NCBI GenBank assembly: GCA_964035575.1
Contig: OZ037916.1
Coordinates: forward strand, 744,001 to 808,000
Origin: Rhynchopus sp. YZ270_cl-10
Lineage: Eukaryota; Euglenozoa; Diplonemea; Diplonemida; Diplonemidae
Length of the DNA stretch: 64,000 nt
Reading direction: 5' to 3'
The translations under genes and the position numbers were made by a program. Within the stretch, counting starts at the first letter, position 1. Every line of letters begins with the position of its first letter. This document shows positions 41,502-50,451 of the stretch, piece by piece. Below the pieces are notes generated by a model that worked only from the letters and a program-made list of their open reading frames with translations, was not told the origin of the DNA and made no database searches.

Positions 41502-42888
41502 ATGCCTGTTACCAATGCGGACCTGGTGGACCCAAACCACCGCCCTGCTGTGAATATGGATGTGCGGAGGAAGCCTTATGACAATATGTCGCCACGAGAC
41601 GCGTACGTCTCGCTCTGCGCACACCATGGGTGTAAGGTGAACTCGGGGATCGCAGCGAGCCTGTCCAATGGTGTGAACGACTTCGACCTGACGGACCTCG
41701 ACCTCAGCAACAACATACTCGGTGCTAAGGGCATCATCCCCCTCCTCGAGGTGACACGCCTCAGCAAGGTGCTCCACAACATCAGCCTCAAGAACAACCA
41801 TCTCGACAACGGCGCAGTCCGCTCCGTCGTCATGGCGTTCAAAGACCACCCCTCATTAGAGTCCATCGACTTCTCAGGGAATCCCATTTCTTGGACCGCT
41901 GGTATGTCACCAAACCAACCTTTTTCTCCACAGTTTCAGTCAAATTTTTGAAAAAAATCAATGAAAGGGTGAATAAGAGGCTTAATTTCAGGTGAAAACA
42001 GCCCTCGGGGTCAGCATATTTCCCTCGGGCTGTTTCCCCACTGCATTTAAAAAGCCATTTTATATTCACCGCTAATAATCACCATTCAACAAAACCCTGC
42101 GTCAACCAATGTACGGCAAGGCGTTTTGCACACCTGTCAACTTCTCTAACTTCCCACCCCCACCCCCTTAAGGAATGCATATCTTGGATTTGGTCAATTC
42201 GAATTCCTCTGTGCAAAATGTAGCACTTGACGGGACGTTTCTCAAACCAAACATCATCCAAACGATCAACGAACAAACCCGCAAGAACCAATCCGAACGT
42301 GCACGCAGACGCATCGCCGAAGCGAACCCCACAAACCATCCTTTGGCCATCCGGGTACGCGCCTTGAAACGCATCTTCAACGACGTCCTTTCGAGGGAAG
42401 GCGTCAATGACAAGGTCCCTAAGCGCTGCATCACGGAAGGCTACAAGGAGAATATGAGAATGCAGCGACGCGAGGCGGAAATAGAAAAACAGAGTGTCGC
42501 GTTTTATGAGGACCTGAAGCGGCGGTGCAATGCGGATGAGATGGGGATGGTCGAGTGGTCGACCTTCCTGATTGTCAGCATGATCGATGACATATGGTAC
42601 GACGATGTTGAGGTCTCGCGGATTAAGGAGGTCTTTGAACGATACGACGCAGACGGAAACGGGTACATTGACCTTGCGGAGCTGAAGGGTGTCATGTCTG
42701 ACCTTTACCACGACTGTCCCTCAGACGAAATGGTCTTAGACAAAATGCGACTCTTCGATGCAGACGGATCCAACACCCTCACACTCGACGAATTTATGAT
42801 CATGATGATCGACAAAGGACCTCAAGTAGGCACGACAACCATGGTTCCGGAGTTCCCATCGTCGCAACCGAGGGCGCGGCATTTTTAA
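41502..42888 (+). CDS. LRR protein with C-terminal EF-hands
   Basis: Two exons, 41502-41901 and 42173-42888, split by a 271-bp GTATGT...TTAAG intron; 371 residues. The splice (GCTG|GA) restores a continuous LRR run: DLDLSNNILGAKG, NISLKNNHLDNGAV and SIDFSGNPISWT in exon 1, then MHILDLVNSNSS and NVALDGTFL in exon 2. After a charged helical linker come two EF-hands. The first is canonical (DADGNGYIDLAE, about residues 280-291); the second is DADGSNTLTLDE. LRR/EF-hand proteins of this kind are common in flagella and may sense calcium, but no specific subunit is identified. The intron contains a CAGAGG-type hairpin module (42097-42150). A DRC8-like EF-hand gene follows after 179 bp. Confidence 0.87.
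42097..42150 (+). repeat. Hairpin module inside an intron
   Basis: CTGCGTCAACCAATGTACGG, AAGGCGTTTTGCACACC and TCAACTTCTC match the CAGAGG-family variant found between genes. It sits 22 bp before the intron acceptor AG, in the place of the polypyrimidine tract. Confidence 0.65.
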
Positions 42889-43010
42889 AAAATGAAAATT
42901 TAAATTTCTAACCATTTTGTATTCAAAAAAAGAGAAATCCGTTCACACGGGTGTTTCTTCTTTGGGGTTATTTTTTGCGGAAAACAAAACTGTCTTTTTT
43001 TTTAAACATC

Positions 43011-43053
43011 TTTCTCTCTCTCTCTCTCTCTCTCTCTTTTTATTCAATTTCAG
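43011..43053 (+). promoter_or_regulatory. Candidate spliced-leader acceptor
   Basis: A TC dinucleotide run (about 43011-43038), then TTTTATTCAATTTCAG ending at 43053, 15 bases before the DRC8-like ATG. Confidence 0.5.
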
Positions 43054-43067
43054 ATTAATATAAAAAT

Positions 43068-43739
43068 ATGCCAAAAAAGGGTAAAAAAGGCGGTGCCAAA
43101 GGAAAAGGAAAGAGCAAAAGCGAAGCTGCAGAGAGCATCGAACAGATCCTCGATGAACGATTCTACATGGGACCAAACTATCAGGAGCGTCGCAAGGAGC
43201 GTTTGAGGAAACGGATTGATGGTGCGTTTCGGATGTTTGAGCGGCATTCCTCTGATGTAGGAGGGAAAGAGCGGACTTGCGACTGGCGTGAGGTGAAAAC
43301 CATCGTCCGCGCATTGGATCTAAACCCCACCAAGGAGCAGCTTGCCAACATGCTGGACGAGATCGAGGAGCCCGAACCCTCTGCCTTCATCAAGTACGAA
43401 CGCCTTGAAGAGATGCTGCTCCGCGTCCTCATGACGCAAGAGTACATCCCACGTAACCGCAAAATCATTCCAGAAGGCGATAACGAAGTCTTCATCTCCT
43501 CCCTCCTCGTTCGCGACTCAGAAGACACCATCGTCCAAGCCTTCCGTACCCTAGACACAGCTAACAAAGGCGAAATTGAAGCAGAAACCTTCGGCAATCT
43601 CATGATGCAAGCAGGCAAATCCGGCGAGGCCTTTGAACGCGAAGAGGTCGTAGATATGATACAAGCTGCAGCAGACCCAGACTCTGCTCTCATCAAATAC
43701 GAAGACTCGTTGTACGTCGACCAGCTTGCCAATGATTAA
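43068..43739 (+). CDS. DRC8/EFCAB2-like nexin-dynein regulatory complex protein
   Basis: 223 residues, one exon, with a Lys/Gly-rich head (about 1-20). The body is a degenerate EF-hand, calmodulin-like fold. Landmarks match EFCAB2/DRC8: IDGAFRMFERHSSD, TIVRALDLNPTKEQL, an acidic EEPEPSAFIKYERLEEM, then IVQAFRTLDTANKGEIEAETF and EVVDMIQAAADPDSALIKYED. The loops lack most Ca-binding residues, also as in that family. DRC8 is part of the nexin-dynein link of motile axonemes, so the organism is probably flagellated. The head and an insert (about residues 120-145) make it longer than the core family. The leader after the acceptor candidate is only 14 bases. The upstream neighbour is another EF-hand protein. 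Confidence 0.85.
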   Translation: MPKKGKKGGAKGKGKSKSEAAESIEQILDERFYMGPNYQERRKERLRKRIDGAFRMFERHSSDVGGKERTCDWREVKTIVRALDLNPTKEQLANMLDEIEEPEPSAFIKYERLEEMLLRVLMTQEYIPRNRKIIPEGDNEVFISSLLVRDSEDTIVQAFRTLDTANKGEIEAETFGNLMMQAGKSGEAFEREEVVDMIQAAADPDSALIKYEDSLYVDQLAND

Positions 43740-44291
43740 TGGCAAAGAGATTTTGTCCCCCTTTTTTCGCGATTTATTCTTCTCTTGACATTTACACTAA
43801 AAGGAAGAAAAATCAGTGAAAAAAAACCCCTAGATTAAACAGGATAAAGCAACAAAACTGATTTTTACCCTCCCCCTCTTTTTTTTGTACAGGTACACTG
43901 TCACGAGCGGGCTGTTGCATTTCAGTAAACTTTTTTCCCCCAAATGCCCTGCGTCCGCCGATGAACGGTGAGGTGTTTGCACTTTCAACTTCTCTCTTTT
44001 AAAAAAAACCTTCCTTTTCCTTTGATCAGACCAACCCTTTCAATTCCGCCCCCTTCTCTAGATCACATTTTTTTCATTATTTACACCTTACCATTATGCC
44101 CTATCGTTAGCAAAAAAAAAACACTGAAGCCCCTCTTCTTAATTAGGCGACGAACCAGAAGCTTGGGTTCATCTTACCAACTTTTTTAATTTTTCAAAGC
44201 AAGGCGACACGGACCGACCTTTTTTTCTTCTTCCTCTTGCCATTCGTAGGTTAGTTTGAGGTGCCTGCGCTTTTCAACTGCTCATTCTCTA
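43740..44291. other. Intergenic region with three modules
   Basis: GTACACTG module at 43889-43930, CAGAGG-family module at 43948-44000 (with CCGCCGATGAACGG hairpin), and a CTAAGC-like module at 44145-44182. A pyrimidine tract ends CATTCGTAG at 44249, a possible acceptor for the next gene. Confidence 0.55.
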
Positions 44292-45374
44292 ATGGAACAC
44301 TACAGCTCTAAAGTTGATAAGGATTGGCAATGCGGGTTGCGGAGAAAGGGTGATGTAGCGAGTTTACGACGTGGTTTGGAGTGGCGTGTTAAGGAGGAAC
44401 GTTCTATGCGAAGAACCACTCAGATGCGGCATACCCGAGAGAGCAGGGCACAACGGAGTGTGGTCAAGGTGTTTACACATCGTTTGCAGTGCATGCAGGC
44501 CGCTGCCTACATCAGGGCCGCAAGCTTCCGGAAGAACAGAGCACAGCCCTCAGCACCGTCACCTCCCCCACCCCTAGTAATCCCTACCTCCAGCTCCCCC
44601 CTTCCACCAGAGGCATCTGATCCACCGTCACCCGAGAGCGACCACCCCATACCTAAAGAGGGGTCCCGAGAAGACCACTTTCGGACACTCTATGAGACCT
44701 CTGCAGCGTGTGAGGCTGCGTTGCGGCGTGAGGTGGCTTCGTTGGAGGATGTGGTGGCAGCGTTGCACAGCAGATGTGCGCAGCTGGAGAAGCGGTGTGG
44801 TGAGGAAGGGGATCGCGCAAATGCGGCGGAATCAAACCAGGTTGCGGCAGAAGAACGGTCGGAAGGCTTGCAAACAGAGCTGACGGAGTTGCAGCAGCAA
44901 TGGAATGAAGCCGCGAAGTCTCGCGCCGCGGAGTTACTACAACATCAAGACGATGTGGCCTATGTGAAGTCTCAGTTGGCGGGGCAAGGGGGTGGTGGTG
45001 GTGGGCACATACCCAGTCCAGCTCAGTACGACCTCCGCCAAACAGCATGCACCTCGACCGACCCAACTGATGTTGAGGTGGAACGTACGACACGTGGTGT
45101 GCGTTCCTTTGCGCCGACTCCGCCGCAGTCGGGCACTGCGACTCCGCTGTCGAGGCAGCAGATGTTCTTCAGAGGGGAGGAAGGGGAAGGTGGTGGGGTG
45201 CGGCAGCGGCGTGCGCGGAGTGCGCAGAAGATGCGTGCTTCGACAGCGTATTCCATGCGGCGGGGGACAAGGCGAGGGGTGCCCCCAGCAGGGCTGGTCG
45301 TTAATGCGTTAGAGTCTGCTTCGTTAACACCGACCCCTTCTCTGAGGCCATGGAGCGTTGCTTCGCATTCTTAA
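44292..45374 (+). CDS. Basic coiled-coil protein, unrecognised
   Basis: 360 residues, one exon. The N-terminal third is strongly basic, with arginine-rich helices (about 1-75). Then come a Pro/Ser-rich linker (about 80-120), a coiled coil (about 130-230) with heptad-like LEDVVAALHSRCAQLEKRC, a short glycine run, and a basic Ser/Thr-rich tail that contains TPPQSGTATPLS. No domain is recognised. The start is the ATG at 44292; an upstream in-frame TTG is not a credible start. G/C-biased third positions match the neighbouring genes. A cytoskeletal role would suit the composition but is not shown. Confidence 0.72.
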   Translation: MEHYSSKVDKDWQCGLRRKGDVASLRRGLEWRVKEERSMRRTTQMRHTRESRAQRSVVKVFTHRLQCMQAAAYIRAASFRKNRAQPSAPSPPPPLVIPTSSSPLPPEASDPPSPESDHPIPKEGSREDHFRTLYETSAACEAALRREVASLEDVVAALHSRCAQLEKRCGEEGDRANAAESNQVAAEERSEGLQTELTELQQQWNEAAKSRAAELLQHQDDVAYVKSQLAGQGGGGGGHIPSPAQYDLRQTACTSTDPTDVEVERTTRGVRSFAPTPPQSGTATPLSRQQMFFRGEEGEGGGVRQRRARSAQKMRASTAYSMRRGTRRGVPPAGLVVNALESASLTPTPSLRPWSVASHS

Positions 45375-45953
45375 GGGAAGTGAAATGAGTTGATTTGTGG
45401 TCTGTGGGAATGGTGAGTAAAAACTACGAGTCAAGTCATTTGCTTCATCGTCGTGTGTGGGATGTGTTGTACAATGAGGGTTTTTACGAAGCTTTCATTT
45501 GTTTAATTCTTCTGTGGTTGCGCTCATTTTAAAATGGCCCAAAACTACTAACCTGACCTAACCCTTACTGTAACCAAAAACAAATAAAAAAAATATGCGG
45601 TTATTTCACCCCATGCGCCCCTCCCTTTTTTTCCCCCCCTGAGTGAGAATCACCAAAAGCGCAGCCACTGCTTCTGATGTGCTGTGGGAATGGAAGACTG
45701 TGCTTTATCTGCCTCGTCAACCTTCTTGGCATTGACGTCTATTCACGGATCCTCCGACCACATACGTGATGGCTCACTTGTCGCAAATGTGTTTCACAGA
45801 AACTTAAGGCGCACCCGCTTCTGAGAGTCGGTGTTTACCTCCGGAGTGAGGAGAACTGTGGCATGACCCGATTGGGAATCAGGGAATGTGGGAGCATTGC
45901 CTGAGTCTGCTAGCACCACTCCACTCCCACAACAGGAAACACACAAAACACCA
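45375..45953. other. Intergenic spacer
   Basis: No modules of the four hairpin families are evident. It has AT-rich sequence, a C run near 45630 and some GC-richer unique sequence at 45655-45900. CCACAACAG ending at 45935 is a possible acceptor, 18 bases before the next ATG. Confidence 0.45.
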
Positions 45954-47384
45954 ATGCATCTCAACATCGAGGGCTTTGATGGTCAGACGTACGTCGTCGA
46001 TGTGGATGTGGATGACACAGCGAAGCACCTGAGGCAGAAGGTGGCAGCTACAACGGGGTTTGCTGAAGACAGCTTTGACATGGGCTTGGGCAGGGACGAC
46101 GAAGGAGAGGACATCAACATCACAGCGCTAAGTGCTGGCGACACAGTCGTATTGACGCAGAAAGATTCGTACAAAGCCATTGCAGCTCTTCATGCATTGG
46201 GTGAGACAGACCTCACACCAGAGAGGCTTGCGCTAGTAGAAGACCCCGAGGTAGCGCGGTTGTTTCTGCAGGCAGAAGTTGTAACTGTGATTCCGTGCAT
46301 GTTCCTGGCAGGTACTAATTTACGTAGCCTTGATCTGAGTGCCCCGTTGGCTATTACTGCGATTGCTGGCAGATTCTTACAGAAGTGTTCATTGTTGGAA
46401 TCAATTGACTTCTCTGGGTTGCGTAACGTCACGACAATAGGCTCGCACTTCCTGTACGCCTGCGCGTCATTGCGCTCTGACGAGCCATTCAACTTTACAG
46501 GATTGAGCAATGTCACAAGCCTTGGGGACTTCTTCTTATCAGCTTCCAAGTCGTTAACCTCCATCGACTTTGCAGGATTGCGCAGTGTCACAAGCCTTGG
46601 GGACGGCTTCTTATCAGATTCCAAGTCGTTAACCTCCATCGACTTTACAGGATTGAACAATGTCACAAGCCTTGGGAACTTCTTCTTATCAGATTCCAAG
46701 TCGTTAACCTCCATCGACTTTGCAGGATTAAGCAGTGTCACACGCTTTGAGGGCCACTTCTTATCGCAGTCCCGGTCGTTAACCTCCATCGACTTTACAG
46801 GATTGAGCGATGTCACAAGCCTTGGGGACAACTTCTTATCAGGTTCCTGGTCGTTAACCTCCATCGACTTTACAGGATTGAACAATGTCACAATCCTTGG
46901 GAACTTCTTCTTATCAGATTCCCGGTCGTTAACCTTCATCGACTTTGCAGGATTGAGCAGTGTCACACGCTTTGAGGGCCACTTCTTATCGCATTCCCGG
47001 TCGTTAACCTCCATCGACTTTACAGGATTGAGCGATGTCACAAGCCTTGGGGACTACTTCTTATCAAGTTCCTGGTCGTTAACCTCCATCGACTTTACAG
47101 GATTGAACAATGTCACAAGCCTTGGGAACTTCTTCTTATCAGAGTCCCAGTCGTTAACCTTCATCAACTTTACAGGATTAAGCAGTGTCACAAGCCTTGG
47201 GGACTACTTCTTATCGCATTCCCAGTCGTTAACCTCCATCGACTTTACAGGACTGAGTGATGTGACACGAACTGGTAGCAGATTTCTTGAAGGTTGTACT
47301 GCTTTAGAAACATACGACTTTCCAGCATTGAGAGCTATTGAGGGCAGAAGTGTCTCTGAGGCAACGGAAGGGTTTGAGGGTTAG
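45954..47384 (+). CDS. Ubiquitin-like head plus BspA-type leucine-rich repeats
   Basis: 476 residues, one exon. Residues 1-75 resemble a ubiquitin fold (MHLNIEGFDGQTYVVDVDVD, later LSAGDTVVLTQ). From about residue 115 come BspA/LRR_5-like repeats, at first diverged and then about ten of exactly 25 residues with the pattern SLTSIDFTGL-NVTSLG-FFLS. The DNA period is 75 bp, with a higher-order 225-bp period (units NNV, SSV, SDV) repeated three times from 46651. Such high DNA identity means recent amplification. BspA-like repeat proteins abound in some protists and bacteria, and several are surface-linked, but no signal peptide is visible here. The start is the ATG after the CCACAACAG acceptor candidate; an upstream GTG is rejected. 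Confidence 0.82.
   Translation: MHLNIEGFDGQTYVVDVDVDDTAKHLRQKVAATTGFAEDSFDMGLGRDDEGEDINITALSAGDTVVLTQKDSYKAIAALHALGETDLTPERLALVEDPEVARLFLQAEVVTVIPCMFLAGTNLRSLDLSAPLAITAIAGRFLQKCSLLESIDFSGLRNVTTIGSHFLYACASLRSDEPFNFTGLSNVTSLGDFFLSASKSLTSIDFAGLRSVTSLGDGFLSDSKSLTSIDFTGLNNVTSLGNFFLSDSKSLTSIDFAGLSSVTRFEGHFLSQSRSLTSIDFTGLSDVTSLGDNFLSGSWSLTSIDFTGLNNVTILGNFFLSDSRSLTFIDFAGLSSVTRFEGHFLSHSRSLTSIDFTGLSDVTSLGDYFLSSSWSLTSIDFTGLNNVTSLGNFFLSESQSLTFINFTGLSSVTSLGDYFLSHSQSLTSIDFTGLSDVTRTGSRFLEGCTALETYDFPALRAIEGRSVSEATEGFEG
46501..47270. repeat. 75-bp coding tandem repeat with 225-bp higher-order period
   Basis: GATTGAACAATGTCACAA recurs at 46651, 46876 and 47101, exactly 225 bp apart. Within each block, three 75-bp units carry GTTAACCTCCATCGACTTT. 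It encodes the repeats of the BspA-like protein. Confidence 0.93.
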
Positions 47385-47652
47385 GTGCTGCCACAACAGG
47401 AGGATGGGTTTATGGTGGGTCGGTGGGTCTACAGAATGTATCGAAGGAGCAAAAAAAGAAAGCGAGTACATTATCATAAAAAAAGACAGACAAATTGTCA
47501 AAAGCTCCAAAAAAAATAAGAAACAAACAATCCTCCCTTCACAGAACTACTCTCTCTCTCTTTAACTTAACACTCTAAAAACCCCTCACAGATTTGACTT
47601 TTTCTCCCCCTCCCCCCCACCTTCTTCCACTCGGTTCTACCCCAAAAAAACG

Positions 47653-49227
47653 ATGTTCCGTCTTCCCTTTTTACTATTATTCTGTTCAGCAGTCACAGCC
47701 TCAGTATGGCCACCACCACGCTCTGTTGCGACCTCTGTAGGGCGGGTGGCGGTGTCTGCTGACTTCTCTTTCGCTTCTGCAGTGGAGCACCTCTCTTCCG
47801 CCCGCCTGCAGCGCGCAGCAGCGCGCTACGACACAACCATCCAGGGTATTGTCAACAGCACTGCTTCCTCTAGCCCACCGATTAGTATCTCTGTTGTCTC
47901 TGCTGATGAGGGCGTTTCATTGCGTACAGACTATGCATACAATGTAACTGTGGTGAACACAGGGATAACCATTACCGCCTCCTCCATCTACGGCGCAATG
48001 TATGCAATGGAGAGCATCACCCAGCTTCTCTCCGAGGATAATGCAACACTCCCTACAGTGGTTCTCGAGGACGCCCCGCAGTATCCCTGGCGTGGCCTTC
48101 TCATTGACAGCGGAAAGCGTTTTGCTCCAATGCCTTTGATATACAGTCTGTTAGACACAATGTCGTACATGAAGATGAATGTACTTCATTTGCATGCAAC
48201 AGATGTCTGTAGATTTGGGGTAGAGTCGAAAATATACCCAAATTTGACGGATGTGTTGACAGGCTTGCAGGCAGGGCATTATTCTCAAGAGGATGTGAAG
48301 GATATGGTGGTGTATGCGGCGGATAGAGGGATCCGGGTGGTGCCGGAGTTTGATGTGCCAGGGCATAGTAGAGGGTTTGTGCCTATTATTAATGAAGGGA
48401 TTGAATTTTGTACGGATAATGTGACGAACCGCAATCAGCTGTACAATGATGCACAAAATTCTACGTTGAATGTCCTGAAGAAGCTCTTTGCGGAAATGAG
48501 TGCGCTGTTTCCTGACGACGTTTTTAACATTGGTTGCGATGAAACCCGCGCCACCGGACGCTGCACACAACAAGACACATACTCCATCGAACGTGAACTC
48601 CAATCATACATCACCACCGATCTCAAAAAGACCCCTTCCGGCTGGGAAGAACTCCTCACCGCTGATGCAACCACCCCTTCCACTATTGTCTCCACCTGGG
48701 ACCGCCGGCATCCTATCGATGTAACCAAAAAGGGGTTATATGCGATTGAATCCGCTGAAAAGCATTTTTATTATACACAATCCGCAGCTTCTGGAGCAAA
48801 TGGGTGGGCACCTAGTTGGTACAACATCTCAACAGACCTGCCCTACAACCAGACACACCTTCTCCTGGGAGGGGAGGTGTCCATGTGGACCGACACGTAT
48901 CTCTATATTGCAGGGTGTACAAAGCCGTTTGATTCGCCTCCACACGGCGCGCCTCTCTACAACCCAGTCTATGATAAGGAGTATGCGCAGTCCATCGGGG
49001 GCATGATGTGGCCACGTGGGTTCGTAGGGGCAGGATCGTTCTGGAACTATGATGCAACGCAAAACGCCACCTCAGAGGGGTTCATCGCCCGCATCGAAGC
49101 CCTGAACAACCAAATGGCCGCAAGAGGGGTCGCGACGTGCCCGAACAACTGCTCCTGCAACCAGATGTCCGCCTGTGGAAAATCCTACCTCCCAAAGATG
49201 GATGTGATGGAGGAAAATACAATGTGA
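47653..49227 (+). CDS. Beta-N-acetylhexosaminidase, GH20
   Basis: 524 residues, one exon. A hydrophobic signal peptide (about 1-17, FLLLFCSAVTASV) is followed by the GH20b domain (about 20-150) and the catalytic barrel from PQYPWRGLLIDSGKRF. Barrel landmarks: NVLHLHATD (usual HWHL-DD), VVPEFDVPGHSRG, the catalytic pair in NIGCDET (D296-E297; the usual glycine before DE is Cys), STWDRR, LLGGEVSMWTD and GSFWNYDA. These enzymes remove terminal GlcNAc or GalNAc from glycans in lysosomes or outside the cell. All key acidic residues are present, so activity is likely. Many N-x-S/T sites support passage through the ER. The ATG lies 62 bases after a CACAG acceptor candidate (47591). Confidence 0.93.
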   Translation: MFRLPFLLLFCSAVTASVWPPPRSVATSVGRVAVSADFSFASAVEHLSSARLQRAAARYDTTIQGIVNSTASSSPPISISVVSADEGVSLRTDYAYNVTVVNTGITITASSIYGAMYAMESITQLLSEDNATLPTVVLEDAPQYPWRGLLIDSGKRFAPMPLIYSLLDTMSYMKMNVLHLHATDVCRFGVESKIYPNLTDVLTGLQAGHYSQEDVKDMVVYAADRGIRVVPEFDVPGHSRGFVPIINEGIEFCTDNVTNRNQLYNDAQNSTLNVLKKLFAEMSALFPDDVFNIGCDETRATGRCTQQDTYSIERELQSYITTDLKKTPSGWEELLTADATTPSTIVSTWDRRHPIDVTKKGLYAIESAEKHFYYTQSAASGANGWAPSWYNISTDLPYNQTHLLLGGEVSMWTDTYLYIAGCTKPFDSPPHGAPLYNPVYDKEYAQSIGGMMWPRGFVGAGSFWNYDATQNATSEGFIARIEALNNQMAARGVATCPNNCSCNQMSACGKSYLPKMDVMEENTM

Positions 49228-50451
49228 AAAGGGGAAGGGTAATATTTAGTGAAAGATCTGTGTGCACGAGAGGTCACTTTCATCTTTTCAAATTTTCTTT
49301 TATTGGTGGCTAAAAAAACATGAGAAGCTTTAAGTTTTAGCTCGAAGCTTTTCTTTAGCTGCCTTCGTGTGGTGTTTATTTTCAAAGAGTTGGAAAAAAA
49401 ATGGCAGAGTTTATCCTAGGGTGTAAAATACGTCTAAAGAAATATGAGAGCGCAGCCTAATTGCAATGGTGGTGAGATCGTTTTGGATGATAAAAAAAAC
49501 TACGCCCTTTTTTTGTGTTGTGGTGACGAAGGTCGTCCCATTAGGAGGTCCAATAATTCAACCCTGTTTTCGTGCGGGTTTTGCACTTTTCAACTTAGTT
49601 TGTTGTTAAAACCCTTGTTTGGTCATAGTGTTCCTGAAAAAAAATTTCACGAGATCCCCCTTTTTTTTTGACTCACGTGCTGACAGCAGTTCAGTTGTGG
49701 AGTCATCGTTTCGGGGGTCTTGTCAATAATTATATTCACAGAACATCTTACCAGTCACTGATGCAATGTGACAAACCCCAAGCTAGACAGTTTTTGTTTT
49801 GTTTGTTTCCACCCACCCACCCCCCCAAATTTATTTAAGGTGACTAAGCATGAGAGGCTTAGGGTCATCTTATAAACTTTTCTTTATATTTTTTTTGTGC
49901 GTCCACAGAGGCGTTTGCACCTTCCAACGGCGACTAAGGCACAGCCTTAGGTTCATCGTTCGACCTTTTTTTTTTCCAACTTTATTTTTGTGATGTATCT
50001 CGTCAATGCAGAGGGAAGGACCGTTCGTTCAACTCAATGCAAAATACAAAAAAAATGTGCATTTTTTTACCCGGTTAAGATGTGTGCTGACGAGAGGCAC
50101 ATCTTCCATCTTCATCTTCCAAGCATTCTCTTTTATAACTTCCCTCCCGATTTTTTCTATACTTTTTGTCTGTACTTTTGTAGCAATACCGCAATTGCGT
50201 AACAAGCAAAGTAAACATACTCTAGCTCGTTACCATTTCTTTTTGCTTCTTACCACAGCACCAAGACGACTGTGTGCAACACAATAACGTCGTATAGTTG
50301 GAGCACACTCTAGGGTGGCTACACTAATCCTACCAAGTTTTCAAAACAAAACAAAATATGTCTTTGCTCCTATTCACCCCTCTCTCTCCCCTCTTTGTAT
50401 CCCCACAACCATCCCCCCAGGAGAACGTGAAGGGTGGAGGTTTGGGGTGTC
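49228..50451. other. Intergenic region with modules
   Basis: GATGTG modules at 49251-49292 and 50077-50113, CTAAGC-type modules at about 49305-49345, 49837-49878 and 49926-49960, and a CAGAGG-family variant at 49895-49930 (GTCCACAGAGGCGTTTGCACC). It ends with CCATCCCCCCAG at 50420, a good trans-splice acceptor candidate. Confidence 0.55.
50419..50420 (+). promoter_or_regulatory. Candidate spliced-leader acceptor
   Basis: CCCTCTTTGTATCCCCACAACCATCCCCCCAG, 31 bases before the ATG at 50452. It also marks that ATG, not an upstream GTG, as the start. Confidence 0.45.

Noticed and set aside
46190-47041. 283-codon minus-strand frame with regular repeats
   Set aside because: Antisense shadow of the 75-bp coding repeat of the BspA-like gene.
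46501-47270. CRISPR-like regular repeats
   Set aside because: Repeats are coding, with no unique spacers; the genome is eukaryotic.
50434-50451. Upstream GTG start for the ESRP-like protein
   Set aside because: GTG is not a usual eukaryotic start; the ATG at 50452 directly precedes the conserved HLIAFDVET strand.
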